Below, one piece after another: positions 44,967 through 54,701 of a DNA stretch of 64,000 nucleotides (positions are counted from its first letter, which is position 1; the number at the start of each line of letters is the position of its first letter). Source of the stretch: Didymella arachidicola (lineage: Eukaryota > Ascomycota > Dothideomycetes > Pleosporales > Didymellaceae); assembly GCA_016630955.3 (NCBI GenBank), contig CM049996.1, positions 372,001-436,000 of the forward strand, written 5' to 3'. The notes under the pieces were generated by a model. The model saw nothing but the letters and a program-made list of their open reading frames with translations. It did not search any database and was not told the origin of the DNA. Made by a program: the position numbers and the translations under genes.

Positions 44967-46025
44967 CTACTTGTATCGGAAAGGTGGCGGCCCACCGGAA
45001 GTGTTGGGCTCTCGCTTCGGCATCTGTGCCCACGGTAACTCTTTGGAAGTTTCGCCCTGGAGCAGGTTTATGACGCTCTCTTCTAAGCCTGAAGTGAGCT
45101 TCTCTGCTTGCTCGTCCGTCCACCCACGTTGCTTGCGCTTTCCGCTGAGCACCGAGCCAGTCCCAAGAGGGTCCTGTTTCCAAGGCTCATAACCAAAACT
45201 GGCTTCTCCTTCCAGTGTACTCTTAACCTCTGCAATTGACATGACGGGGTCGAGACCTTGAACTTGGATTCGATCCATAGGCCAGTGGATGACAGGTGCG
45301 TGTAACTCCAGAAATCGTTTCGACTTGAATGCATGTGTAATGACACGAACATTTTTGGGGTACCAGCCTATCGTTTGGCGAAACAACAAAATACCGAACA
45401 GCAAGTTTTGATAAGAATCGGTCGCATACTCTTCAAGTAGTATCCTCCCCTTGCTGTAGAGCTGATGGGCTCGGCCGCCGCCGATGTGGCCTTGGCTGAG
45501 TTCTTGAGCTAATGCTGCATGATAGTAGGAGCGCGCCTCGGCCAAGGGTGTGAGATCCTGCTTTGTAGCGCCGCCACTGAAGACGAGGATTGTCTTATCC
45601 TGGTTCCATGACACATCTTCTTTCCAAGCTGCATTTGGCCCGGTTGTCATGATGTCGAGACTGGCTTGAATGTGAGCCAAGAACGTCTCGTGCTCGCCCG
45701 GCTTGCCAGTTTCTAGGTTTGATTTTTGGAACGGAGCCAGGTACCAGTTGTCTTCGTCATGAGGGTTGTGTGTGGGAAAGTCCGGCGCCTCGACATCAGG
45801 ATAGTAGATAGCATGGCAGCAGACAATCACAAGATCCTCGATGTTCGTGTTGTATCTCGGTCCCGATGACTCCAGCTGGTCTGGATGCTCGAAATCTGGG
45901 TTGTCTAGTATTGACGTCGCGTTGTGGTAAACAGAAGCCGGTTCAGTAGGCTTAGTGGCAATGGGACAATCCTCTGTATGAGCTCTTGACTTTGGTAAGC
46001 CTGTCAGATGAGCGGCTGAAGCCAT
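44967..46025 (-). CDS. DUF218-domain protein
   Basis: Single exon, 352 residues, ATG at 46025-46023. The domain starts at IEDLVIVCCHAIYYP and includes DKTILVFSGGATKQDLTPLAEARSYYHAAL, then ILLEEYATDSYQNLLFGILLFRQTIGWYPKNVRVITHAFKSKRFLELH. This matches the YdcF/SanA-like DUF218 family, with the GGAT and E.A..S.NLL signatures. No signal peptide or membrane segment is seen, so a soluble protein is likely. Bacterial members have been linked to envelope or nucleotide functions; the role of the fungal proteins is not known. Its 3' end abuts RIB7. Confidence 0.82.
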   Translation of the reverse strand: MASAAHLTGLPKSRAHTEDCPIATKPTEPASVYHNATSILDNPDFEHPDQLESSGPRYNTNIEDLVIVCCHAIYYPDVEAPDFPTHNPHDEDNWYLAPFQKSNLETGKPGEHETFLAHIQASLDIMTTGPNAAWKEDVSWNQDKTILVFSGGATKQDLTPLAEARSYYHAALAQELSQGHIGGGRAHQLYSKGRILLEEYATDSYQNLLFGILLFRQTIGWYPKNVRVITHAFKSKRFLELHAPVIHWPMDRIQVQGLDPVMSIAEVKSTLEGEASFGYEPWKQDPLGTGSVLSGKRKQRGWTDEQAEKLTSGLEESVINLLQGETSKELPWAQMPKREPNTSGGPPPFRYK

Positions 46026-46518
46026 CCAGCCGGGTCTGGGACGGGTAGCGGATGTATGCGAAAGCTTGAATTGATTCGGCTAACCTGTCAGCTATGGTGA
46101 GACGACGAGCATGTCTAAATCGTCGTCAGCAGTGCGCTTCGTGACACTTGACGGCTGTTATGGCCTACAGGAGATATCAGTCAGGTGTCAGTCAAACAGT
46201 AGGAAACAGGGTGCAATATGCCCATAGCGGTGGGTGCAGCAGTCAAGACCGGTGGTGGTTTGTTGAGGATGATGACGTTGTTGGCAGGCATAGCTGACAC
46301 CGTCCCTGCTAACGCAGGTACATGTAGCGCGCGGTACACCAAATGCATCTTCCATGAGCGTGGATCTATTTTGCTGGCAGCAGTCCACAGCTTCAAACGT
46401 CTCCCTGAGATTGTTGACGGAGCTCGCAAAAAGTTCGGCTTCTTGAAGCGGAAGTGACCACCGGGTCTTTGCGTAGATCATGGGTGCAAGCCCTGCTCCT
46501 TGATGCAACTCGGATTCG
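46026..46518. other. Spacer upstream of the DUF218 gene
   Basis: Divergent flank next to the second transposon nest; no supported gene. Minus-strand frame 46188-46610 runs into the MITE and has no motif. Confidence 0.5.
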
Positions 46519-46687
46519 TACGAAGGAGCTCGTTTTTTTTGAACGATCACTTGCAGGAACACCACAACGCACCTTCTGCTTGTGTTTGCATCTATGCAAC
46601 ACAACAACATAATTAATTATTAGAAGCTATATAGAAAAGTAGAGAAGATAAATCTCTATGTATCTAGATACTTTACTAATTATATTA

Positions 46688-46756
46688 ACGTACATGTACA
46701 ACGAGCGGACCGGTCAACGAGCGGGCCACTTTTGCCAAGACCACACCAAAACTCCC
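46688..46756 (+). repeat. Left terminal inverted repeat of transposon copy 2
   Basis: Begins ACGTACATGTACAACGAGCG. Identical to the complement of 48483-48551. Confidence 0.93.
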
Positions 46757-46818
46757 CCTATTATGGCCCAAAACACTACAAACTGGCGCTGCATAAGGCA
46801 AAACAAGCTGTAATATTA

Positions 46819-48471
46819 CTAAGAGACCTCTTCTACAGCATTCTTGCACGTTCGCGCGTTGTGCCCACTCTCTCCGCACCGTCCACAGCGTCGTTGGGAT
46901 GGTTCACCTCCTTCAGCCCGAACCTGCTTCTTTGCCTTCTTACCATCACTACGCGCGCTAAACTCCTGCAGAGCAGCTATCCGCTGGCCCTCTTCAACCG
47001 CAAGGCTTCCCTTAGCTTGAATACGCTTTCTTTTGTGCGATTTACGTCGCGTGGCGGCCTTATTAGCCGCTCGAAGCTCAGTAATCTCCTGTTGTGCCAA
47101 AACCAGCTTGTGCGCAATAATTGCTGCCCCCTTTGAGACCTTCTCAAACGCTTCAACTATAGAGGTTGGTGAGCTATTAACATGCGTCTGAATCCTCTTC
47201 TTCACAAGCGTTGATTGCGACCCAAATTCCAGGGTATTGCTTGGGGTTTGCGACTGCCAGAGCGGGCTGTTTTGGGGGAGTGGTGGCGATGGGGTGCGCA
47301 GCTTCACATCCAGGGCCAATATGACGCGATCTGGGGCAAAGGGAGCCAATCCGGCCCCTCGGAACCCTCCTTGAATGTTGCTAGGGGTAATAGCTTTCTT
47401 GTGAGCCGCTACAAAGCATGGGAGGAACTCCTGCTTTGTAATGTGGTTGATCCGGTTGCGCATAAGCTCATTAACCTCAACCCCGTACGCCTTCTTCAGA
47501 GGGCCAAAACAACCCACATCAAGTGGCTGAAGGAGGTGCGATGAGTGCGGAGGCATGCATAGGATCACAATCTTCTGATCCTTGCAGTATTGCGTGAATT
47601 CTGGAGTGTTGTGGCTCCCATGACCGTCAATAATCAGCAACCGGTGGCTGCCAACAGTGCGCGCCTTTGTATACCTGTCAAAGTGCTTCAACCAGTCAAA
47701 ACCAAGCTCATTGGTAGTCCAGCCGTTCTCAGAGATGGCAATACTCCAATCTTGGGGCAGGTTGTTGTCCTTGTACCAGCTGGACTGGTGTTGGCGGGCT
47801 TTGAAGATGATGTAGGGTGGAATAGCCCATCCTGTGGCATTAATGCCCTCAATGACTGTTACCCACTCCCGGTTGCCTGGCTGGACCTGCTTTGCTCGTC
47901 CTAGTTTCTCTGCATCTGTTACAACAACTCCGGTGGATATCTGGCCCATCATGAAGCCTGTCTCGTCAAAGTTGTACGTGTCGTTGTCCTGGATGCCATA
48001 CTTGACTTTGGTAGTAGCTACAAGGTTGAACCAGCCCTGTATAACCTCAGGGTCCTCGCAGAGGGCTCGCTTGTAGTCATACTTGCGATTAAAAACTGTT
48101 TTGAGCTCCTCCTGACGCGAAACAAACCTGCTGGCCCACCTTGGGCCAACAGGGGCCAAACTGCGCTCTTTCAGCAGAGAATTGGCCATATCAGCCACAA
48201 ATTCAAGCCGGGGGGACTCTCCTCGCGTAACCAGCTCAAGTATGCGCATAACAATCACCTGCTCCTCAGCGCTGGTTAGATTCCGTAAGTTGGCCATAAT
48301 ATTAACGCGTGAAGGTCGTCCAGCGCGTCGTTGGTGTAGTGTAGTTCGAGAGACGCTGTAGATAGCTGCAGCGCGTCGCTCTGAGAGATTCGCGTCTTGT
48401 TTGAGAGCTTGGAGCGCAAGCTGTATCTGACGCTCGTTTGACGCGTTAAACTGTACTTGTTGTGGAGGCAT
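46819..48471 (-). CDS. Pogo-type DD35D transposase with C-terminal CCHC zinc knuckle (copy 2)
   Basis: Start taken at ATG 48471 (MPPQQVQFNASNERQIQ), about 550 residues; the frame is open slightly further into the terminal repeat but lacks an ATG. Helix-turn-helix units (LSERRAAAIYSVSRTTLHQRR, LTSAEEQVIVMRILEL) precede the DDE_1 core. Catalytic Asp residues are in YNFDETGFMMG, LLIIDGHGSH and LLQPLDVGCFGPLKKAY, with 35 residues between the second and third. The tail is basic (RRKSHKRKRIQAKG) and ends with the CX2CX4HX4C knuckle CGRCGESGHNARTC. It is clearly related to copy 1 along the full length but well diverged. Confidence 0.95.
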   Translation of the reverse strand: MPPQQVQFNASNERQIQLALQALKQDANLSERRAAAIYSVSRTTLHQRRAGRPSRVNIMANLRNLTSAEEQVIVMRILELVTRGESPRLEFVADMANSLLKERSLAPVGPRWASRFVSRQEELKTVFNRKYDYKRALCEDPEVIQGWFNLVATTKVKYGIQDNDTYNFDETGFMMGQISTGVVVTDAEKLGRAKQVQPGNREWVTVIEGINATGWAIPPYIIFKARQHQSSWYKDNNLPQDWSIAISENGWTTNELGFDWLKHFDRYTKARTVGSHRLLIIDGHGSHNTPEFTQYCKDQKIVILCMPPHSSHLLQPLDVGCFGPLKKAYGVEVNELMRNRINHITKQEFLPCFVAAHKKAITPSNIQGGFRGAGLAPFAPDRVILALDVKLRTPSPPLPQNSPLWQSQTPSNTLEFGSQSTLVKKRIQTHVNSSPTSIVEAFEKVSKGAAIIAHKLVLAQQEITELRAANKAATRRKSHKRKRIQAKGSLAVEEGQRIAALQEFSARSDGKKAKKQVRAEGGEPSQRRCGRCGESGHNARTCKNAVEEVS

Positions 48472-48482
48472 TAGTGTAGGGA

Positions 48483-48551
48483 GGGAGTTTTGGTGTGGTC
48501 TTGGCAAAAGTGGCCCGCTCGTTGACCGGTCCGCTCGTTGTACATGTACGT
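48483..48551 (-). repeat. Right terminal inverted repeat of transposon copy 2
   Basis: Perfect 69-bp complement of 46688-46756; it overlaps the transposase leader. Confidence 0.93.
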
Positions 48552-48644
48552 TATATAATTATGTTGTTATTATAGCGCATGCAAAAGGGGGGTCTTGTTA
48601 GTGTTTCTGCGAGTGATCGCTCGATAAAAACGAGCTTCTTCGTA

Positions 48645-49870
48645 TTAGCAAAGGCTAGCATCGCCAATCGGTCGTACTCGTGTTGCTCTCCAGTTCAATA
48701 GAATCTGTGTGAAGGCTTCTATAACACCTTCCAGAAGACGGCATTGTAGGGCGAATCCTAATTTTATCTTGACAGCAAAGGGTCTCGCGGCTCGCGGAAG
48801 GCCCAACGGTAAGATCCAGGGACTGCGGGACCCACTCCATCGAAAAGGAGAGCTTAATCTCTGTGTGGTCCCTGCAAACCCTCAAGAAAGCATGGCAAAT
48901 TGGCGATAGAAATCAGATTTGATGCCAACGCAGAATTGCCCCGGGTCTTAGTTGGAGCTAGAGCTGGGACCTGGAGCTTTGCTCACCGTGCGATGCAGAT
49001 GCACAGTGATGCACGCCATTCGGTACAACTCCACGAGGCAAAACAGCTGTTAACAGCCTTGAGGAGATGTGCACGGGGATACTACCACTCTTTGCCGGTG
49101 TGTTTGCTGACGTTGACAGGGAGACGCCTGGCTCGATGGAGCCTGAATGGACAAACAATGACCAATCCAACAAAGTTGCTCGCCGGTGCAAGCAAACACG
49201 ACGCCCATGCGGCGCTGCAGCAACTGGCCGCTGGCGGCGGTGAGCCTACCACTCGGTGGATGCAGGAACACGCTTTGGGGATAGACTCAACGCCATCGGG
49301 CACAGCGAGGATGCTGTCTCTTGTGGTGGTAGTGAGGCTGAGCAGTGCCACTCAGCGGCGCTCAAAGCAGGCGTTGGAGGATGCAGGCGCGTCTCTAATT
49401 TTAGAGGCCGCAATGGCGTCCTAGCGCGACTGTCTGTCATGACGGTCGTGTGTACTCTCCTGCCGTACAACCAGCTCGAACAGGCTTTGGCTGCGCTCTT
49501 TGCTGGTGAAGACAATCACAACCGCTTCAAACTGGTGTGTGCAGGGTTCGGCGGTACTGTACGCTCACATTCTGATGAAGGACTGGGGCCACTGGGCCAC
49601 CCGCATTGTAAAACAAGGTAGTTCGCCTTCCGGGGTCTGAAACGAGACGAGGAATGGCTGTTTAGCGCAGTGCACTACGCCCGATTAGTACGAGGCGCTG
49701 TCGCTCATGTCGAGCTGAGGAGAATTGAAAGCTGTGCCAGACATTCCTGCCCTTTATCACCCCAGCTGTGCGCTGTTCCCTTCGTTCTCCATTTGCACTC
49801 ATCAGCACCACACCAACAGTCCCCTGGACCCTCGCCATACGTAGTGCCAGCCCGTCCACCGCTGCACGTC
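48645..49870. other. Spacer between the second transposon nest and chitin synthase
   Basis: A 174-codon open frame at 48900-49424 begins without ATG and has no motif. No gene is supported. The right end is the chitin synthase promoter, with a C/T-rich leader. Confidence 0.55.
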
Positions 49871-52807
49871 ATGGCGTACAACCAGCAAAACTATGGGGAG
49901 GCCCATAACAACGAAGTGCGTGGCTGCCCCTTGCGCCTGCATGCCAGCTGTGATGAAAGTAACAGAACGGGGATGCTAACAACAGCCTCAGTACACTCCT
50001 GGCAGGCACGACGAGGATGAGGTCGGTCGCTCTCTCTTGCACGAGAATGCGGCAGGCACGAACCACGACCCCTTCTACGGCCACCCTGAGAACCGCCCAC
50101 ACTCGACCTACAGTCTGACAGAGACATACGCGAGCGACCGTCCCACAGAGTATGCTGGCGCCGCACACAGCGGGTCTGACGTCTACTCGGCGACTGGCGG
50201 CTATGAGCCTGCTGCTGAGTTTGGCGCTCCTCATCGCGCGCCCTCCCCATACTCGAGGAGCGAGACCAGCTCGACCGAGGCCTGGCGCCAGCGCCAGCAG
50301 CCCGGTGGTGCCGTCGCTGCCGCTGGCGGTCTCAAGCGTGGCATGACCCGTAAGGTCAAGCTCGTCCAAGGTTCCGTGCTGTCCGCAGACTACCCTGTAC
50401 CCTCTGCTATTCAAAACGCCATCCAGGCGAAGTACCGCAACGATCTTGAGAGCGGCAGTGAGGAGTTCACACACATGCGCTGTAGGTGATGAAACGACGA
50501 TTTGGGGGATGTGACGCTGACAGCTGCCAGACACGGCCGCGACATGTGACCCGAACGACTTTACCCTGAAGAACGGCTACAACCTGCGTCCGGCCATGTA
50601 CAACCGTCACACTGAGCTTCTGATTGCTGTGACGTATTACAACGAAGACAAGGTCCTCACCTCCCGTACGCTGCACGGTGTTATGCAGAACATCCGCGAC
50701 ATTGTCAACCTCAAGAAGTCCGAGTTCTGGAACAAGGGCGGCCCAGCTTGGCAGAAGATTGTTGTCTGCTTGGTTTTCGACGGTATTGACCCCTGTGACA
50801 AGGGCACACTCGATCTGCTTGCTACCATCGGTATCTACCAGGATGGTGTCATGAAGAAGGATATCGACGGCAACGAGACCGTTGCTCACATCGTGAGTTC
50901 TCAGTCTTTCACGAGAGTTGACCATGTCTGACACATTCTAGTTCGAGTACACCACTCAGCTGTCCGTTACACCCAACCAGCAGCTCATTCGTCCCCACGA
51001 CGACAGCGCCAGCACGCTTCCTCCCGTCCAGATGATGTTCTGCCTGAAGCAGAAGAACACCAAGAAGATCAACTCGCACAGATGGTTGTTCACCGCCATT
51101 GGTCGCATTCTGAACCCCGAGGTCTGCATCCTGCTCGATGCGGGTACAAAGCCTGGCCCCAAGTCCCTCCTCGCCCTCTGGGAGGCTTTCTACAACGATA
51201 AGGATCTTGGTGGTGCTTGCGGTGAGATCCACGCTATGCTTGGAAAAGGATGGAAGAACTTGCTCAATCCGCTCGTTGCGTCTCAGAACTTCGAGTACAA
51301 GATCAGTAACATTCTTGATAAGCCGCTGGAGTCGTCTTTCGGTTACGTCTCTGTCTTGCCCGGTGCTTTCTCCGCCTACCGCTATCGCGCTATTATGGGA
51401 CGTCCGCTTGAGCAATACTTCCACGGTGACCACACTTTGGCAAAGATTCTCGGAAAGAAGGGTATTGAGGGCATGAACATCTTCAAGAAGAACATGTTCT
51501 TGGCCGAAGATCGTATTCTCTGTTTCGAACTAGTCGCCAAGGCTGGTTCCAAGTGGCATCTTACCTACGTGAAGGCCTCGAAGGGTGAAACCGACGTGCC
51601 CGAAGGTGTTGCTGAATTCATCGGACAACGTCGTCGCTGGCTCAACGGTTCCTTCGCTGCCGGTATCTATTCGCTCCTCCACTTCGGCCGCATGTACAAG
51701 TCTGGCCACAACCTGGTCCGCATGTTCTTCCTCCACATTCAGATGCTTTACACCACCTGTAACACCTTCCTCTCTTGGTTTTCTATGGCTTCATTCTACC
51801 TGACCACCAGCGTCATCATGTCTCTTGTTGGTACAAAGACAGAAACGCGAGACGCCTGGCCTTTCGGAAACACAGTCACTCCCATCTTCAACGTCGTTGT
51901 CACCTACTTGTACCTGGCTTTCCTCGGACTCCAGTTCATTCTGGCCTTCGGTAACCGTCCTAAGGGTTCCGTCTGGTCATATCTGATCTCGTTCTCCGTC
52001 TTCGCTTTGGTCCAGTTCTACATCGTCGTCCTTTCCATCTACCTTGTCGTTCAGGCCTTTACGAATCCGGCATCGCAGAAACTCGATACGTCTTCCGCAT
52101 CTGCATTCGTCGACTCGTTCGTCTCGTCGAGCGGTGTCGGTATCATTATCATTGCGCTTGCGTCTACGTTCGGTCTCTACTACGTCGCCTCGTTCCTGTA
52201 CATGGATCCATGGCACATGTTTACCTCATTCCCTCAGTACCTCCTGATCATGTCCTCCTACGTCAACATTCTTAATGTCTACGCCTTCTCCAACTGGCAC
52301 GATGTCTCTTGGGGTACGAAGGGTTCCGACAAGGCTGAGGCTCTCCCCTCTGCGAAGACTGAGAAGGGTGCTGACGGAAAAACAACGGTCATCGAAGAAC
52401 CTGATCTGCCACAGGCCGACATTGACTCACAGTTCGAGGCTACCGTCAAGCGTGCTCTTGCACCTTACATTCCTCCCGTCGAGGACAACGAAAAGACATT
52501 GGAAGATTCTTACAAGGCTTTCCGTACCCACCTGTGTACCATGTGGATCGGTTCTAACGTTTTGCTTGTTGTTGTCATCACCCAGGACAGTTTCGATCGT
52601 TTCGGCTTCTCGTCGACCGCTACCACTCGTACTGCCCACTTCTTCCAGGCCCTTCTGTGGGCGACCGCCGGTTTGGCTCTTGTGCGTTTCTTGGGTTGTC
52701 TCTGGTTCCTCGGACGCACTGGCTTGTTCTTCTGCGTGAGAAAGTAAGTGACTATATCGAATTCTCAACGCTTCTGGACACTTTTGTTAACCTTTCGCAG
52801 GCGCTAG
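49871..52807 (+). CDS. chsB: Class III chitin synthase
   Basis: Plasma-membrane processive GT2 enzyme polymerising UDP-GlcNAc into chitin. Exons are 49871-49915, 49992-50481, 50531-50892, 50942-52743 and a 7-nt last exon 52801-52807 (ending V-R-K-R), 901 residues. If the last intron is not spliced the protein ends VRK at 52747. A disordered Ser/Pro/His-rich N-terminus precedes the catalytic part. Key motifs are VTYYNEDK, CILLDAGTKPG, FGYVSVLPGAFSAYR, the acceptor EDR in LAEDRILCFELV, and the product-binding QRRRWLNGSF. Seven or so C-terminal membrane helices follow. Near-identity of blocks such as [25 protein letters not shown] to class III enzymes supports the class. Class III enzymes serve hyphal tip growth and are restricted to filamentous fungi. 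Confidence 0.95.
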
Positions 52808-54701
52808 AAGCTTCATTCGAGCAGAATTGGACAAGAAACGACCACCTCACGACTACACTGCGCCACACCATATGCCACGGCTGCAATTGCTTCACTAAGC
52901 TACCTGTTCGATTCCCCTAATCCGTTTATCCTGCGTTCCGGCGTTCCGGCTGTTCTACGGCTTCAGCGGACTGCTGTGCGGTCGCGGACTTTTGATCATC
53001 TTGATACACTAAAACCATCTGCCACACCATGTTGGATGGATCACGAGATTTCACTGTATTACCCATGTTATAGCACTAGCACGTGAGGGACTCGATGGCA
53101 GCTTCCTTGGGCAGGTTACGGACTACATTGCACCTTGTACTTGAGATATCTAGAACGAAATACTACAACTTAAAACTATCAGCACTTCCACTCCAGTGTA
53201 GGACATGGGAACCTTGCCCAGCTGCGAAATAGCCACGAGTCAAGACCGATTGCCTCTCAGTCGCTTAATTGGCCAACCTCCATCAAATTGTAACCCACCC
53301 TACTTCATTCCACACAGTCGCACCTCCTCTGCCCACAACCCTAAGCATCCCTTACCCTTGCATAACATGACGTCGTTAAAGCCACCTAAATCTTCCGTAC
53401 ACCTTACATCCATACCGACGACCACTGATTGGTGCATCAGTCCGTCACCCCTTGTTTCAGCCTAGCAGACCTTTCTGAACAGCCCGGCAGGTTAGATGGC
53501 AGAACTGCAAGGCTGACCGCTGACGCGCCAATTTCGTCCAGAAAATGCATGAGATGCATGAGAGGAGGTGTATGAAAGTCTTTTAGGTCACGCATGCTGG
53601 GTTGGATTGACCTGGTAAGAGAGTCAAGGAAGGGGTTTGAGATAACAGCTGGCACCTGTAGTCACGTGATGGGTTTGAGTACTTTGATGTAACAAGCACG
53701 TGAAGGGGGCTTCATGGAGTAACGTATGGATCTCTAATTCATCGCATATGTTCCCAGACCCGAACATATTTTGACTGTTCCATTGCAGAAAAGACGAACC
53801 CCAGACAAAATGGAGGTAGTGCATGCCCTTCTGGCATCTCTCGAGAGTTTGCAGACTGCCAGTACTTCTGCAGGCCACAATGCTCTTGCTGTTATACTTC
53901 ACTCATTCTGCAACATAAGAATCCGACAACTTGGAGCTCGCTTGCAGTCGATTTGACCGATTGGTTTTGTCCGGGCCACGTTGACGCAGCGAGACTCGAA
54001 CTCGCATCCTTCAGCCAGCTTGATATGACTTCATCATACCAAAGTACGCTGTGCGCAACATTTAAGGTAGTACGCCGAGTTGGACTGACGAAGGCCGTCC
54101 AGGGTGAGACGGCGATCTTGCTCGTCTTGTGAGATGTTTCGCCTCCTCGAACTACATACGATATGATGAGATCGCCAAGAATTGAGCAGTGATCTTATAC
54201 TTCAGATGTAAGGTGAGGTGCGATGAGGTGAGACGCGTCTTTCAAGAAGGCAGAGGTCGAGTGACCTGTGGGTGATAGCCAAGTGCAGAAGCACTCAACC
54301 CTGCTCAACATAGCCTCGTCTACAAATGAAAATTCTAGAGAATACGTCATAGCATCTTTGGTGCCCCCCAGTGGATGATCTTTCATTAGCAAACGGTCTC
54401 GACACGTGTGCGTGCCATGGCAACACGATGAAGTTACCCAAAGAAGAACATCAAAACACGAAGTCCCCGCGGCAAACGCGTGTCTCACATTTCCGTGGCG
54501 CTTTCACCTCGCCATGTACTATGCTGTCCACGAGACATGTTTGTTAGACCTTAACCTCTGCACTTTGACCTTCCTGTTGACCACTGCCTTACCATCCGTC
54601 ACCACGCAGCGTTGGTTACGCCCTCGATTAGGTACGTTCTGGCCGTCTTCAAAACTATCAGCATCAGCCTCCCTGGTGTCTGAAGAGTTGGAGCTGTAGC
54701 T
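52808..54701. other. 1.9-kb spacer after chitin synthase
   Basis: No supported gene. A 48-codon frame starting at 53810 (MEVVHALLASLESLQTAS) looks protein-like but is too short to call. A tRNA T-arm-like hairpin lies at 53990-54007 on the minus strand. Confidence 0.5.
53989..54006 (-). other. Isolated tRNA T-arm / B-box-like hairpin
   Basis: On the minus strand GCGAG-TTCGAGT-CTCGC forms a perfect five-bp stem with a seven-base TTCGAGT loop, as in a tRNA T arm and RNA polymerase III B box. I could not find a matching acceptor stem or anticodon arm upstream, so this is not called a tRNA; a relic or chance match is likelier. Confidence 0.3.

Larger units (their letters stand above)
46688..48551 (-). 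mobile_element. Pogo/Fot1-type DNA transposon, copy 2 (intact)
   Basis: 1,864-bp element flanked by TA (46686-46687 and 48552-48553). Its terminal inverted repeats are identical over 69 bp. They carry CAACGAGCGG twice, 16 bp apart, then TTGCCAAGACCACACC. It holds one uninterrupted transposase gene on the minus strand. The perfect repeats and open gene suggest a recent insertion. Confidence 0.93.
46519..48644. mobile_element. TA-flanked fold-back MITE split by a pogo-type transposon
   Basis: Outer arms start CGAAGGAGCTCGTTTTT at 46521 and end with the complementary CGAGCTTCTTCG at 48642, each flanked by TA (46519-46520, 48643-48644). The arms remain alignable for roughly 90 bp, including CGATCACT.GCAG and ACAACATAATTA. 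Without the insert the element is about 256 bp and non-coding. Seven differences in the first 44 aligned bases comprise six transitions and one transversion, suggesting an old copy altered by deamination or RIP. Confidence 0.75.

Noticed and set aside
48900..49424. 174-codon open frame before chitin synthase
   Set aside because: Begins with TTG not ATG, no motif, no splice context; overlapping frames of similar size exist on the other strand.
53989..54050. A tRNA gene on the minus strand
   Set aside because: Only the T arm is convincing; acceptor-stem pairing fails at two positions and no seven-base anticodon loop with a five-bp stem could be found.
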